Made by a program: the position numbers and the translations under genes
Part shown: positions 13,242-27,000 of the stretch, in pieces
How the letters are laid out: the number at the start of each line of letters is the position of its first letter
Numbering within the stretch: the first letter of the stretch is position 1
Source of the DNA: Girardinichthys multiradiatus
Lineage: Eukaryota; Chordata; Actinopteri; Cyprinodontiformes; Goodeidae
Length of the DNA: 64,000 nucleotides
NCBI RefSeq assembly: GCF_021462225.1
Contig: NC_061795.1
Coordinates: 49,251,880 to 49,315,879, forward strand
Direction of reading: 5' to 3'
Notes under the pieces: model-generated
What the model was told of the DNA's origin: nothing
Seen by the model: only the letters and a program-made list of their open reading frames with translations
The model's database searches: none

Positions 13242-14139
13242 GTTCTAAGTTACTACCAAAAAGGTCAATATAATGTTATGTTTGTTATATTTCCTGGCTA
13301 CATCTGGTGAGTCAGACAATTCTTCCACCATTCCTCATTGTGCCTCTGCATGAAGTTTAGGAATTACTGTGTAGCTGAGGTTTCAGCAGGAGGGAGCAGC
13401 ATTTATGCTGTAGCTCCAGTAGTTTAATCTAATCCTTAAATTCAGCATGCTCCACAGCAGCAGGAGGCAGCATATTTGTCTGTGAAACACCTGAGGGTTT
13501 TAGTTAGTCTTTGAACAACCTGAGTTTTCACTGAAAGGCAATTAAAAATGTGTTGCTTCCTAGCTAGCTCTCTTCCAGGTGATTTCTCCCTAGCTGAGCC
13601 AACATCTTGGGCTTATTGCTGCAGGCGGCAGTTTTATCCACTGTCAATGCTTGCTCAGTACTAATTATTAATAATGAACAAACTTTAAAGTTGCTCTAAA
13701 CTGTTGTGAGCCTCCTGTGCATGACATTGCCATGATAACCAGTTTCTAACATGAGGTATGGCAGCTTTGATTGGACAACAGAGACATAATTTACTCAGAT
13801 GACCTGCATCACTTTCTGACCTTAGCCATCACAGGAAGCACAAAACCCAAAATGTTCTCCTGCACTCTGCAGACCAAAATGATGCTGCAGCTGTTGGATC
13901 CTCAAACTTTTGGCCTGTTTTGCTTCTCTGCTGTTTTCCATAACTGACTGAACGGACTGCAGAGCTCCAGCTCTCACAGCCAAAACGCTCTTTCAGACAT
14001 GCACTGAACTGAAGCAAGCAGACTCAACAGTTTAGATTTTGTTTTTATGAGCTGTTCCATCTGTAATGTCTATTTAATATTTACACTAACATATGAGTGA
14101 AGAAGAGATGTGAGAATTTAACAGCAAAAAATATTCAGT
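13242..14139. other. non-coding stretch
   Basis: AT-rich sequence between the Tc1-like element and the next repeat. No exon, RNA gene or repeat boundary is recognised. Confidence 0.45.
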
Positions 14140-14331
14140 TCATATTCAGTTTTATAGAATCCAATTTGGTCTAAATTTATATCAGATTAATTCGGGGCAT
14201 AATAATACAGTCATAATCATTTGCTCAGATCCATTTACATGCAATTCAATCCTAATTACAGTCCAGTACAATCAAATTGAGTTCAGCATATAATACCAAT
14301 CAGTAAACAGTCATCTGTCTAAGGAAGCCCA
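14140..14331 (+). repeat. fragment of dispersed fish repeat
   Basis: The sequence just before the LINE fragment resembles, from general familiarity, one end of an abundant teleost interspersed repeat. Another part of what looks like the same repeat lies at 30080-30395. It is interrupted by the LINE fragment that begins at about 14332. Classification is uncertain. Confidence 0.3.
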
Positions 14332-15411
14332 GTGGGTTGTTTGACTCAATGCTACATGTGTGTCTGTATAAATGCAGACGGTGGAAGAACCACGGTGCTG
14401 GCATTATTGGACCTTAGTGCAGCATTCGACACTGTTGATCACTCCATTTTATTAGAGCGCCTGGAAAACTGGGTCGGCCTTTCTGGTACAGCACTCAACT
14501 GGTTTAAATCCTACTTGAAGGACAGGGACTTTTTTGTGTCAGTAGGTAACTTTACATCAGAGAGCACAAAAATCACATGTGGTGTTCCCCCAGGGTCCAT
14601 CTACATGCTCCCCCTAACTCAGATTTTAATAAACGATAACGTAAGTTATCATAACTATGCAGACGACACACAGCTATACGTTACGATGTCACCAGGTGAC
14701 CATGAACCCATTCAAGCGCTGGGTAAATGCTTAGAAGAAATCAATGCATGGATGGGCCTAAATTATCTTCAGCTGAATCAAAACAAAACCGAAGTAATAA
14801 TCTTTGGACCAAAGGAAGAGCGTTTAAACGTTAGCACACAGCTTCAGTTAATACAGCTAGAAACCACCAGTCAGGCTCGAAACCTGGGTGTAGTGATGGA
14901 CTCAGACCTGAACCTTCAGAGGAACATAAAGATGGTAACAAGGTCGACCTTCTATCACCTAAAGAACATCTCCAGGATTAAAGGACTAATGTCTCAGCAG
15001 GACCTTGAAAAACTAATTCATGCGTTCATCTTTAGTAGAATTGACTGCAACGGTGTCTTCACAGGTCTGCCTAAAAAGTGGATCATACAGCTGCAGTTGA
15101 TCCAGAACGCTGCTGCCCGCGTCCTCACTAGAACTAGGAAAGTGGAGCACATCGGCCCGGTTCTAAAGTCCCTACACTGGCTCCCTGTAGCTCAGAGAAT
15201 AGAGTTTAAAATACTTCTGTTAGTCTATAAATCACTGAATGGCTTAGCACCAAAATATATTACAGACTTGTTGTCAGTGTATCAACCACCCAGACCTCTC
15301 AGGTCTTCTGGCTCAAATCTACTCTGCAGAACCAGAACCAGAACCAAACATGGAGAAGCAGCTTTTAGTTCTTATGCTCCACTAATCTGGAATAAACTCC
15401 CAGAAAACTAA
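14332..15411 (+). pseudogene. LINE reverse transcriptase C-terminal fragment
   Basis: The 359-codon frame contains RT motif A ([13 protein letters not shown]), a CGVPPGS motif and the catalytic YADDTQLY, followed by the thumb and C-terminal region (SLHWLPVAQRIEFK, YKSLNGLAPKYI, WNKLPEN). It synthesised cDNA for a non-LTR element of the L2/CR1 group. Compared with the copy at 30397-31815 it lacks about eight residues between the CGVPPGS motif and IYMLP, an in-frame deletion close to the active site, and all residues before motif A. The first ATG is not the natural start. Confidence 0.8.
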
Positions 15412-15725
15412 AATCGCCGAATCCCTAAGTTGTTTTAAATCAAGATTAAAAACGTATTTGTTTAGAGTGGCCTTTGACTGGGCCATCTAAACATTATTAG
15501 TTAGGTTTTCAGTCCAGTTTTCCTTTCATTTCCTTATCAATCATTCTATTCTATTTATTTTATTTTATTTTATTTTACTTTTTTAAATTACCTCTGGTTT
15601 GATTTTTTCATTTGATTTGTTTTTCTGTGTCTGTATCTGTGTTTATTTGCTTTGTGATTGTATGTATAGCGCTTTGAGTGTCTCGTTGCTGAAAAGCACT
15701 ATATAAATAAACTTACCTTACCCTT
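14332..15725 (+). mobile_element. L2-like LINE, 5'-truncated
   Basis: The block holds the C-terminal half of a reverse-transcriptase ORF (14332-15411) followed by a LINE-like 3' tail. The tail has a (TTTTA)n run near 15550-15577, then CACTATATAAATAAA and short TTACC repeats at the end, typical of L2-clade 3' termini. The endonuclease and N-terminal RT are missing, so the copy is 5'-truncated and cannot move by itself. Confidence 0.8.
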
Positions 15726-15919
15726 TAACTGAAACACAATTATTGACAAGAATCAAGATTCATGATGATAACAATGAACTGGTTATCTTTCCAAACCCCC
15801 AACAACTACCAGAATGTCTTTTTACTGTTTGAACAACAATCTTTATCCTGTTTGCTCCATGAAAACATTAGTAAATATCAGAAGATTTGAATAGACTGAA
15901 TTATTGTGGGCTGTTACGT

Positions 15920-17215
15920 TGAAGTAACTCAATTCAATTCGATTCAATTCAAAGATACTTTATTGATCCACGAGGGGAAATTAGAAGTCCAGTACAACCC
16001 ATCCAAACATACATCATGACACAAGACAAGGGGGGACAGGTCACCGAGGCTTTGCTGCCCACTCACAGGCGCTGCCCTTGCTAGATGAGAAAAGAGGCCA
16101 CATTAGGAAAGTAGAGGAAAAAAAATCATATTTCACACTTGATCCTTAGCAGGATACAGTTTGAGATTGTAAAAAACCTCAGAACAAAGAAGCAACAAGT
16201 TGACAAAACAACATCATGCCGGGAACGGTGAAGGTGGTGTGAGGGGTGCATATGTTTATCTTGAGCATGTGAGTGTGTGCGAGTAAGTCCATGAAGCACT
16301 GTCACAGAGGCCATTGTCCTTGATGGTACGTTGGAATGTACATCAACCGGCCACAAAGTTCTGAGCAGGTCCACAGATGTCCTCAGGGAAGGGAGGGTGC
16401 AGAGAGAGCAGAGCGTCATGGTTACATAACTTCCAGGAGAAGTTGAAGATAGCCAGCCATCAAGGCCGCGCAGGGGAGCCAGATTTAGAAAAACAATAAT
16501 TATTTGGGTTAGGCTGACTCTTAATTTTTTCCGTCAGCCTTGAGAGTCTCACTGGTGCTTCTCAAAGGCGAAGCCAAACAGCCAAATTCCTGGTCTTTCG
16601 CCAGATCCGAGCGAACAACTTTCTCCAAGATTTATCCCATTTCATCCCTGAGTCCAGGAACCGCAACCTGCCTGCGATCCTGTGTAAGGATCACATCCAG
16701 TCTGCGATTCAGCTCACGTAACATCTCAGTCTGAGTGTTGATCGCCCTGAAGATCCCATCACACATGCCAAGCAGCCTTACAATTGCCAGAACAGCTGCT
16801 GACATTCTCCGAATTTCTCGATATGCCAGGTAACCGCTGACTTCAAAAAGCAGAAATCCTGACATCAAACATCCAATTATTTACACATCTTCCACATCCT
16901 TGAATGACATTATCGACAGACACACAATCCTCCACTTCTGCCAGGAGTCCATCGTGTAACCAGAGAAAAACGTCCAGTCCGGACAAGTTGGGCTCTCCTT
17001 CACCCTGTCTTCTCCTCGAGAAAATTTTATCAATTGCATTGAGAGACCAGCTGACCAAATCCATAACTAAGAATTTGGAAGATATGCAAGAAGAGGCTCT
17101 AAAAAGAAGACAAGACACAGAGCTGAAGCAGGGCAGATATGGGAGGGGGTGGGAGACAGAGAAAAAGCGTCCTCCTCCACCGAGAGCAGAAAGCAGAACT
17201 GGTGCACTGAAGTAG
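15920..17215. repeat. dispersed repeat with TTTATTGATCC motif
   Basis: Starts with ATTCAATTC-type short repeats followed by ACTTTATTGATCC and GGGGAAATT, a motif found at one end of many fish interspersed repeats. Short frames on both strands (16632-16868 minus, 16904-17215 plus) show no recognised domain. It is probably a decayed transposon-derived repeat; its class and right boundary are not certain. Confidence 0.4.
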
Positions 17216-17219
17216 CTTA

Positions 17220-18018
17220 TTTAATGATGGATAAGTTTGATTTTTAAAGCACAGTTTGTGTGACTGACTGTAGGTATCTCATAATGTTTTCTTTAATTTC
17301 TTTATATGGCGATAGAGTGGAAAACATCTTTATCTGTGAACATTTTTTACCATTTTAGCCGCTATTAATGGCAACCAGTAAAAACATTTCAACAACAAGG
17401 CTGCTGGAATGTGCAGAAGTTGAGCTTTATTACCTCTGTGTTGTTGTTGCCTCACATAGCTGCAAGCATGAGGATGCATTTTTACTAGTTAATGCACAAT
17501 CATTCGGTTTTTTACAGTTTTAGGTTTGAAATGCTCCTGTTTGTCTTTCCCATCAGGTTTAAAACCCATCTCACTGTAAACAGAGCAAGGTGTTGTGCTT
17601 TAAGTGTGATTCAGATGGAAAATTAGTGACTGGAATCTATACTGGTCTGACTGGTTGACTGAAAGAGCAAGGTGTAGTGCCATTCCTTCCAGTCCTGCTG
17701 CGCTGCATTATGACGCCCTTCACTGAGCAGCCAGGTGTTGATCAGAGTGCAAACTGTTCACACGTGAATGATTTTTCATCACAAGCACACGCCTTTACAT
17801 TTATTCAGTTGAATTTCGCAATAAGTTTTTCTTTCACATCATTACTGTCAGCATGAAAGCTTCCTGGGTCAGGTTTGCTTCTTCTTTTTAACTGTACGAC
17901 AAATCCGAGTTGATGTACAGAGATGTCGACCAGCAAATATTCAGAACGGCAATAAATATATAACTTGACTGTCAGAGGCACCAAAGAGCAGCTCTGCAGC
18001 ACTGAGGACATTCAGAAC
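17220..18018. other. region upstream of the putative fgd4 first exon
   Basis: No coding sequence. A palindromic CACGTG E-box lies at about 17761 and a TATATAA box at 17957-17963, ahead of the ATG at 18019. The rest has no recognised repeat. Confidence 0.35.
17957..17963 (+). promoter_or_regulatory. possible TATA box for fgd4 first exon
   Basis: TATATAA lies 56 bp before the ATG at 18019. If used, it would place transcription start near 17988-17993 and give a very short 5' leader. This is inferred from motif and position only; in AT-rich DNA such motifs also occur by chance. Confidence 0.25.
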
Positions 18019-18064
18019 ATGGATGGGTCGGAGCTGCAGATCCCTGAGCCAACTTTGGTTAAAG
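18019..18064 (+). CDS. fgd4: fgd4 coding exon 1 (putative)
   Basis: The ATG (context GAACATGG) opens 15 codons, [15 protein letters not shown], and ends in phase 1 at an AAAG/GTACAA donor. That phase fits the acceptor at 26950. There is no homology support for this N-terminus, so it is a candidate first exon or one of several alternatives. Confidence 0.5.
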
Positions 18065-21000
18065 GTACAACTAGTTCCTGGTTTTTACTGTTACATCTGT
18101 CACTGTGAGGTTTTACAGAATAATGCTTTAACGTTTAGAAATGTGCAGAAGCGGTTTTAGTTGTTGAGCTTTATTTGGATTTGACCTGGTGTGACGTACT
18201 TCGATCGGTTTTACTGTCATGTTTGCCCGGCATTGACCCGACTGACTGGGACTCAGGATAAGGATTGTTGGTCTTGTTTTACCATCTCTGTACTATAATT
18301 GTGTTTCATTGATGATTGAACCCAAACAAATCAGATAAAATGCATAAAGTCCAACTTTCCATTGGTCAGTGAAGTTAATCAAGTGAAATAGCTGCTGTCC
18401 TATCAGTAGCTTTATATTGTGTTATAAACTGGCCTGTGTTGGTTGGTGTTGTCGGGGGGAGGGGTTTTGTTTTTGTCTAAACCTCCTTATTGGGCTGAGT
18501 CACTCCCAGCAGCACATCCTGGGAAGATTGCATGGAGCTTAAACTTAGTTCCCCTCTGGGATCACACAGCATAGTCCCGTAGTGAAGGCTGGCTTTACAT
18601 CTGATTTTCCTGCCTGTCTCAAACCAACGGTGAGTGAATTTCCTGGGATTTCTTTCAGAAGAAGGTGGGATTCTTGTTTGTTTGTCTTTAAAGGTCAGCT
18701 GGTCTACAACAGAATACCTGGTCATTAGCTGGAAAAGAGAAATCTCATCTGGTTTCTTGCCGAGCTGCTATTTTATCTGATGATTTATGGGACACTGATA
18801 CTGTCTCAACCTTTGGGATAATAAATAGCCTAAATGCAAACAGGTGTTGGCGGCATGCTGCACCTCATAAATTACACATTTGTACTATAAAGTAGCATTA
18901 CCAAGGGATTTCTGCTGGAGCTAAAAGCCACCTGCAGTTTAAACCACCAATGTGTTTGTCAAGGGGAAGAAGTGTACATATCTGAGATGGGGCTACAAGG
19001 TGAGAAGGCAAAGCCTTAGTTTCAGTCTCTGACACTTCTGGGTTTGGTCCTAGAGTGCTGGTAGGGTGTGGACCCACCGCAAAATAAAAAAAGGTGTCTT
19101 TTGTTTTTACCTGGTTCTATCACGTAGCTTTTAGCACCCATTTTGCCAGAAGGAAATGGTGGGGGGGGGGATCAGAGGCGAGGCAGAAACATTAAGATCA
19201 GGGACAGGTGGAGGACGAAGCAGGCAGGCCAGGTGACAGGCAGGAGAGAAAAATCTGAAACATGTTCTGGCTGAGAGGGAAACTAGCAACAGATAAACCT
19301 GTCCACTGAGTTCAAGGAAACATCAGTTTTCTCAGTTTTATTCCTCCAACTATGTTTTTTAGATCAGCTTATCCTTCTGAGCCTCAAAAGGTGACATTTA
19401 AAATTTTAAACTGAACATCTTTGCATACATTGGATAAATTTCGATTAAATTTTGCACAAGTATTAATAACACTAAATGTTCTTCATGTTTAGAGAACATC
19501 AGAGAACAACCAGAAGCAGGAAGAACAGAGAGCATAGCAGACAGGTCCGAGAGAACATTCTGGTTCAGTTTAAAGCAGGGTTTGGTTCTACAACAACATC
19601 CCAAGCTTTGAACAACTCCCAGAGCTCAGATCAACATGGAGGAAGGATGGGCCAACTGCAGACCTACCAAGACATGAACATCCATCTGTCCCATGGAGGC
19701 TAATTACAAATGCATGCCACACTTCTCAGATTTTTATTCTTAAAACTATGTATACATTTCCCTTCAGCACCCAATGTAACAAACAGTGAAAAAACCTTAT
19801 GGGGTTTGAATTGCAAGACACTGTTACCTTTTAAAAGGGTCCAACAAGTGTCCACATTAATGACAAACTGGTAGATAACACAGAAAAGCACAACGAAAAT
19901 AAATTATCTTCATAAGATTGCTTTAGACTAGGCAATTAATAATAGAAATAACTATACGTCAAGATATCCAAATGTTTTGCTTTTAAACAAAGATGTTTCT
20001 AGACCTTTTTATTGAAAATATAATTTGTTCCAGTGAAACGGTAACTGAACCATTAAAGGTTTCTTAGGAACTTCCTCAGATACAAGGGGGCAAGAAAATA
20101 AAAAGAGGATCTGTAAATGTCAATGTATAATTTAAAGTATAAGGAACAAAACCGTTTCGGGCAGTCAAAGTTAAATCGCTAAAAATAAAATGATAGCAGT
20201 TAGATGGAAGCAAAGAGGAAATGGTCTCTGTATCTTTAAGGTCTATCTAGCATCTCTTCAGACTCTTAAAGCCTTTAAACGATCATCATCTATAGATTTT
20301 ATTAAAACAAATGTCCTTTCTGACTGATGTTTCTTAGAAAACTGAAAATCTTTCCTAATTTCAGCCTTTGAAAAACTGAAAGGGAAACTGTAACTACTGA
20401 ACCTACTTAACAGTTTGAACATCAAACTTTAAGTGCCTGCAGTCTCACCAGGTTATTTTAGGTTTTAGTTTGGATGTTTCACTATTTTTGGGACATTGCT
20501 TATTTTTTTGTTGCAGAAATAGATCTTTTTGTTGGACTGATGCATTCCTCTTGTCCTCTTTACTGGTTTTACAACCCCTGAGATGTGTGAGAACTGGTTG
20601 TTTTTTGAAAGAAGAAGGGTTGCAGAGAGGCAGCTCTCAGATATACAAGTCCTCTAACCGCAGGGCTGTTCTATTAATAGCCAATGTGGTGTAAGAGTGG
20701 GTGGGGGGGTAACTATTATAATATTTTTGAAAAGAAAAAACGTGCAAACGTGCATATTTTACACGTCTGCTCTAATGATTTTGTAGATAACATTTATAAA
20801 CCTTTCACTAACATCTCAGCCCTGCTGCACAGCTTTCAGATGCTCTGAAATAGATGGAGATGCCTGCAGGTTCAGTGCAGTCTGTGGTGGAATAAAATGT
20901 TTGCATCTTCAGAGGAGAGGCAGCTGGTTTAAATGATGGCCTGTCTTCCCATCCAGCTACTAGCTGCAGGAACAGAGACAAAGGTCAGCTCAGGTCTCAG

Positions 21001-24000
21001 TATCTCACTTATACTTTTGCAGCAGAGCACCTAGAAGAGTTTTGAGGTCTTTAAAAGACCAGATTACAGATGAACTGCACAGAGGCATCAGCATATAAGG
21101 TACGTTAAGTGAGATGACATGCTTCTGCTTTGAGCGCCCTTCAGAGACCGTTCTGCTGTTTTCATCTCCTCAGCAGAGCACCGGAGCTCTTTCCATGGTT
21201 GTCACATGGACCTATTCTGCAGGGTGGTGGTTGGCGGCCTGTAATTTACTGAATGCAGTGGTCTGTCACTCATGCCTAGATGGTTTAATGAGAAGATGCT
21301 AGAATAAGTGTGGGACCAGGGGCAGCAGCAGCTTTCACCAAGCTCTCCAGTTATGAGAAAGCAATTATAGCTGCTTCAGTTTTCACTAACTACACCTCGA
21401 ATTCAGATTTATTGTCCTATAATGATTTAGATGAAATCTTTAGCGGTTATAATCTTCTTTCAAGCTTTTAATTATGGGAACATGAGGGTATATAGTTGGT
21501 ATATACAGAACCAAGCCAGAGAATGACACTTTCACTTCTCTGTCTCTGTTTATGTTACCTTCATCTTATCTGGAACAGTCATCTGTTATTTCAGTCCGAC
21601 TTGGAGCTAACTGAGTGGAGCTGTTCTGCAGCTGGAAGTTCCTGTTGCTCCAGCTCCAGTCCCAAAATGAGGAGAGTAGATTTCCTGCAATTTTCCAGGA
21701 CAAAGGCCACCTGGAATGATCCTTTCACAGCCAGAAACGTTCTTAAGGAACAATTTGAGCTCTATTTCTATAAAAACACACAACTTGTTGACTGTTTTCT
21801 TATAATGGCTCCATGTGGCTAAGAGGAGAAGCCAAAAATTTGTCGAGGCCGTCTTCATAATTAATCAGTTATTTTAGGAAGGTGGCCGTCCCAAACGTAG
21901 CATGGGATCGCTTCCAGGCAGACAGCTCTCTTGTCTTTAATTAAGGTCAGACTGGATGAAATTAAAACTGTGACTCTGTGATTCTGTGGTTCTTTCTCCC
22001 TCTTTCTGTTTTAGGGTTGGCCAGATAAAGATCATGTTAGGAAAAATAAATATCGGGCTCAAGGCACTCTTTTGGCCCAAACTAACAATTTTTTAGCAAA
22101 CAAACTGCATCTTGAGAGGCACGCCACATGTAGAGTAGACATTTTCTTCTTTATGAACTCGGTGTTTAGACAGTGTGTGTATTGCACTCAATAAAATACT
22201 TGAAATGGAAGAAAATGCTTATTGATTGTACAAAAATCTTTATGCAGTTATGCACAAGACAAAATATTAATCCATAAAACATCAGAAACAATTTATTGAT
22301 CATCCCAATACTTGCAGATTTTGTTTCTGTGAATTTTACACTAACTGACTGCTTGTTTATGTCGTTGGATAGTTTTCTGCAACATGATGTTTATTTGTAC
22401 GAAAAGTTCAGATGGTTGAGAAAACCAGCACCATTTTATTAAAAAAAGAACATGGATGAGAACATTTAGTTTTTTTTTTAAACAGTAAGTGTGTTTGGTT
22501 TCTAGAAATGTTACCTTGCAGCAAGCAGGTCCTGGGTCTGAATCCCAGCCTGGGCTATTTCTGTATGCAGTTTGTATGTCCTTCCTGTCCATACATGGGT
22601 CTCTCTGGGTACTCTGGCTTCCTCCCACAATCTGTTAATTGGTCTCTTTAAATTGTCCTGAGGATTTGTCCTGTGCATCGTTGTATGTCTCGTTGGTCTC
22701 TGTGTTGCTCTGTAATGGACATGTGACCTGTCCAAGGTTTACCCAGCCTCTCACCCAATCACTGTTGGAGATAAATACCATATTTATACCCCGTGGAAAC
22801 AGGAAGTCATCAGTTATTGATTAAAGCTTTGTCAGTACTCAGTGATCCAATTAAAGACTAAAAATGTAAATGAAAAAGTGTTTCACTTACAAACCTTAAT
22901 GTTAGATTTTTTACCCCACTGAATAAATATTGAATTCTTCTTAAATTTTCAGGGTGAGACTTTGCTGCTGTATTAAAAGATTAATTTATCTGAAGGCTTT
23001 TTACTCATCTTTACCATAATGAAACGTATTCCAAATTCTGTATCCAGCCTTTTACGTAGGGTCCCATTAAAATGGAAACTAATGAACAAATGTCATAGTT
23101 TGGAAGTATTTAAAGGCTTAGCCACTGTAACTCCTAATAAGGGTATTTTTTTGGGTGCGTGTGCGCATGTGTGTTGTGAGGTCAGACCGAGGTAGATTTA
23201 GTCTCCTGTAAACACTGCCTGTCTGTTTCAGTTGCTTCATCTAAACACTCATGTTGGTGTGTCTGGGACCAGCTGGTTGGGTAAAAATCACCGCTTGTGG
23301 TCATCAGTTGGATCATTGGTCATTTTCAACAGGCCAATATTTAGTATCTGTTTTTTAATCTTAATCACATTCATGGCTGTGACTGTAATAGAGGAGTAAA
23401 TGTTTCTCATTCAGGCATTTAGAGGGTTCTGTTAATTTGTAATATGATTGCTCAGTGAGGCTTCAGGCATATCTGCAATCTGAGAAGCAAAATAAGAGGA
23501 GTAACGATTTTTTTTCTATGTGTAAACTTCCACTTGTTAGACCTGCTTCGTCCTGTAAAGAATCTCGGCTACATGCCATGGCTGCAGCTATTTCTTTGAA
23601 GATCCACGCGTCCCATGGTGCCCAATGATCTCAGAAATGACAAGAGTGAGACAGCCAAATGCACTCCCAGTGTAGAGGAAACACATAACCTAAAATGCAT
23701 CATTTTGGCCCCTGCAGAAGAACCCGCACAACAGCTCCAGACAGAAATGCACCTCCACATATAAAGGCAAAAAAATCTAGAACCTTCTTTTAGTGAGGCA
23801 ACCTTACTAACAAAAACACCAATTTGAAACCATAACACAGAACTTTCTGGTTAAATTAATAGATTTGTACCTTTTAGCTATAGTTCTATTTTCTTTACAA
23901 AATTTTAGTTGTTTTGGTTGCACCTTCTTTTTTGTATTATAAGCATATTTCAATATTGTTTTTCCATTTCAGTCCAAATACATAGGGTACATCTTTGTAA

Positions 24001-27000
24001 ACCAAAAAGCTGTGAAACGAAGGAGCTTGAATGTAGAAAAAGATAAGACGTAAATGCAGCCCAGCATGCAGCTACAACTCTTAGGTCTGCACACCAAGAG
24101 AACAAGTTATGAATCACCAAAACATGCACCTGGACCTGAAATTATTCTCCCAACACTGCAATTTAGGTTCACTTGTAAAATTCATTGTGCAGCTGTTGGC
24201 TATAAACAAATTGCACAAGTTTAAATAAAACTATATTATATACACACATAATATAAATATATATGTATATATACATATATACAGGGGTTGGACAATGAAA
24301 CTGAAACACGTGGTTTTAGACCACAATAATTTATTAGTATGGTGTAGGGCCTCCTTTTGCGGCCAATACAGCGTCAATTCGTCTTGGGAATGACATATAC
24401 AGGTCCTTCTCAAAATATTAGCATATTGTGATAAAGTTAATTATTTTCCATAATGTCATGATGAAAATTTAACATTCATATATTTTAGATTCATTGCACA
24501 CTAACTGAAATATTTCAGGTCTTTTATTGTCTTAATACGGATGATTTTGGCATACAGCTCATGAAAACCCAAAATTCCTATCTCACAAAATTAGCATATC
24601 ATTAAAAGGGTCTCTAAACGAGCTATGAACCTCATCATCTGAATCAACGAGTTAACTCTAAACACCTGCAAAAGATTCCTGAGGCCTTTAAAACTCCCAG
24701 CCTGGTTCATCACTCAAAACCCCAATCATGGGTAAGACTGCCGACCTGACTGCTGTCCAGAAGGCCACTATTGACACCCTCAAGCAAGAGGGTAAGACAC
24801 AGAAAGACATTTCTGAACGAATAGGCTGTTCCCAGAGTGCTGTATCAAGGCACCTCAGTGGGAAGTCTGTGGGAAGGAAAAAGTGTGGCAGAAAACGCTG
24901 CACAACGAGAAGAGGTGACCGGACCCTGAGGAAGATTGTGGAGAAGGGCCGATTCCAGACCTTGGGGGACCTGCGGAAGCAGTGGACTGAGTCTGGAGTA
25001 GAAACATCTAGAGCCACCGTGCACAGGCGTGTGCAGGAAATGGGCTACAGGTGCCGCATTCCCCAGGTCAAGCCACTTTTGAACCAGAAACAGCGGCAGA
25101 AGCGCCTGACCTGGGCTACAGAGAAGCAGCACTGGACTGTTGCTCAGTGGTCCAAAGTACTTTTTTCGGATGAAAGCAAATTCTGCATGTCATTCGGAAA
25201 TCAAAGTGCCAGAGTCTGGAGGAAGACTGGGGAGAAGGAAATGCCAAAATGCCAGAAGTCCAGTGTCAAGTACCCACAGTCAGTGATGGTCTGGGGTGCC
25301 GTGTCAGCTGCTGGTGTTGGTCCACTGTGTTTTATCAAGGGCAGGGTCAATGCAGCTAGCTATCAGGAGATTTTGGAGCACTTCATGCTTCCATCTGCTG
25401 AAAAGCTTTATGGAGATGAAGATTTCACTTTTCAGCACGACCTGGCACCTGCTCACAGTGCCAAAACCACTGGTAAATGGTTTACTGACCATGGTATCAC
25501 TGTGATCAATTGGCCTGCCAACTCTCCTGACCTGAACCCCATAGAGAATCTGTGGGATATTGTGAAGAGAACGTTGAGAGACTCAAGACCCAACACTCTG
25601 GATGAGCTAAAGGCCGCTATCGAAGCATCCTGGGCCTCCATAAGACCTCAGCAGTGCCACAGGCTGATTGCCTCCATGCCACGCCGCATTGAAGCAGTCA
25701 TTTCTGCAAAAGGATTCCCGACCAAGTATTGAGTGCATAACTGTACATGATTATTTGAAGGTTGACGTTTTTTGTATTAAAAACACTTTTCTTTTATTGG
25801 TCGGATGAAATATGCTAATTTTGTGAGATAGGAATTTTGGGTTTTCATGAGCTGTATGCCAAAATCATCCGTATTAAGACAATAAAAGACCTGAAATATT
25901 TCAGTTAGTGTGCAATGAATCTAAAATATATGAATGTTACATTTTCATCATGACATTATGGAAAATAATGAACTTTATCACAATATGCTAATATTTTGAG
26001 AAGGACCTGTACAAGTCCTGCACAGTGGTCAGAGGGATTTTAAGCCATTCTTCTTGCAGGATAGTGGCCAGGTCACTACGTGATACTGGTGGAGGAAAAC
26101 GTTTCCTGACTCGCTCCTCCAAAACACCCCAAAGTGGCTCAGTAATATTTAGATCTGGTGACTGTGCAGGCCATGGGAGATGTTCAACTTCACTTTCATG
26201 TTCATCAAACCAATCTTTCACCAGTCTTGCTGTGTGTATTGGTGCATTGTCATCCTATTGGTGCAATCAATGAAGACTGGCTACCAGGCTGGTCCACTTT
26301 AGCCATGAAACCTCCCACACTAAAATGACAGGTGTTTCAGTTTCATTGTCCAACCCCTGTATATGTATATGTGTGTATGTGTGTGTGTGTATGTATAAGG
26401 ATTTTATCCTAATTTAACACTAAGTGTCAATGAGTATTGCAGTCTCAACGCTGATTCAACCAACCTGAATTATGTTCTTTGTAAGAGCACACATTTGAAA
26501 AACAGGTGTGGTCTCAAGCTTACCTGATGCAACTAGTCAGTGGCTTTGTCTGTTGCATCAGGTGTTCTTGAGCTAGAACACCTCAAACATGTGGACTGTT
26601 GGTTATATTTCATTGTATGTTAGAAATATGACAAGTCAAGAACATTATGATTAACTGTTGAGCTTCAGAGTGTCTTTTAAGTTGTGAGAAGTTTTGCTCA
26701 TCAGTAGTTGTTCTGGACCACCTCTGCAGAGAACGAACTTCTTCAGCCCTTCCACAGCACCATCTTCAGTAGCTAATGCTGCTATAATGTAAACCACAGT
26801 GTCTCCAGGTGCATGCTGTTGTGTTCATCAGGATCGCTGCGACAGCTTACCTTCATAATGAAGTGACCATCTGTGTGTCTACATCCATGTCTGTTCAAAT
26901 CTTGATGTTTGGCTGATGGATGTGCATTCTTTGTCTGTGCGTCCTTCAGCTCTTACCTGCAGCTCGCCAAGCAAAGCCAGCAGCTGCTCGCCCATCCTGC

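Larger units (their letters stand above)
24282..26359 (-). mobile_element. Tc1-like family B element, internally deleted (B1), hosting A2
   Basis: Both termini are present: CAGGGGTTGGACAATGAAAC at the left and its inverse ending at 26359, flanked by TA at 24280-24281 and 26360-26361. After removing the family A element nested at 24400-26009, only about 466 bp remain, against 1270 bp for an intact copy. The deletion junction is near 26255, where sequence of the C-terminal half jumps to the region before the transposase start. It is a MITE-like non-autonomous derivative. Confidence 0.88.

Noticed and set aside
16632..17215. Short frames on both strands that might be a small gene pair
   Set aside because: They lie in a dispersed repeat that begins with the TTTATTGATCC motif and show no domain.
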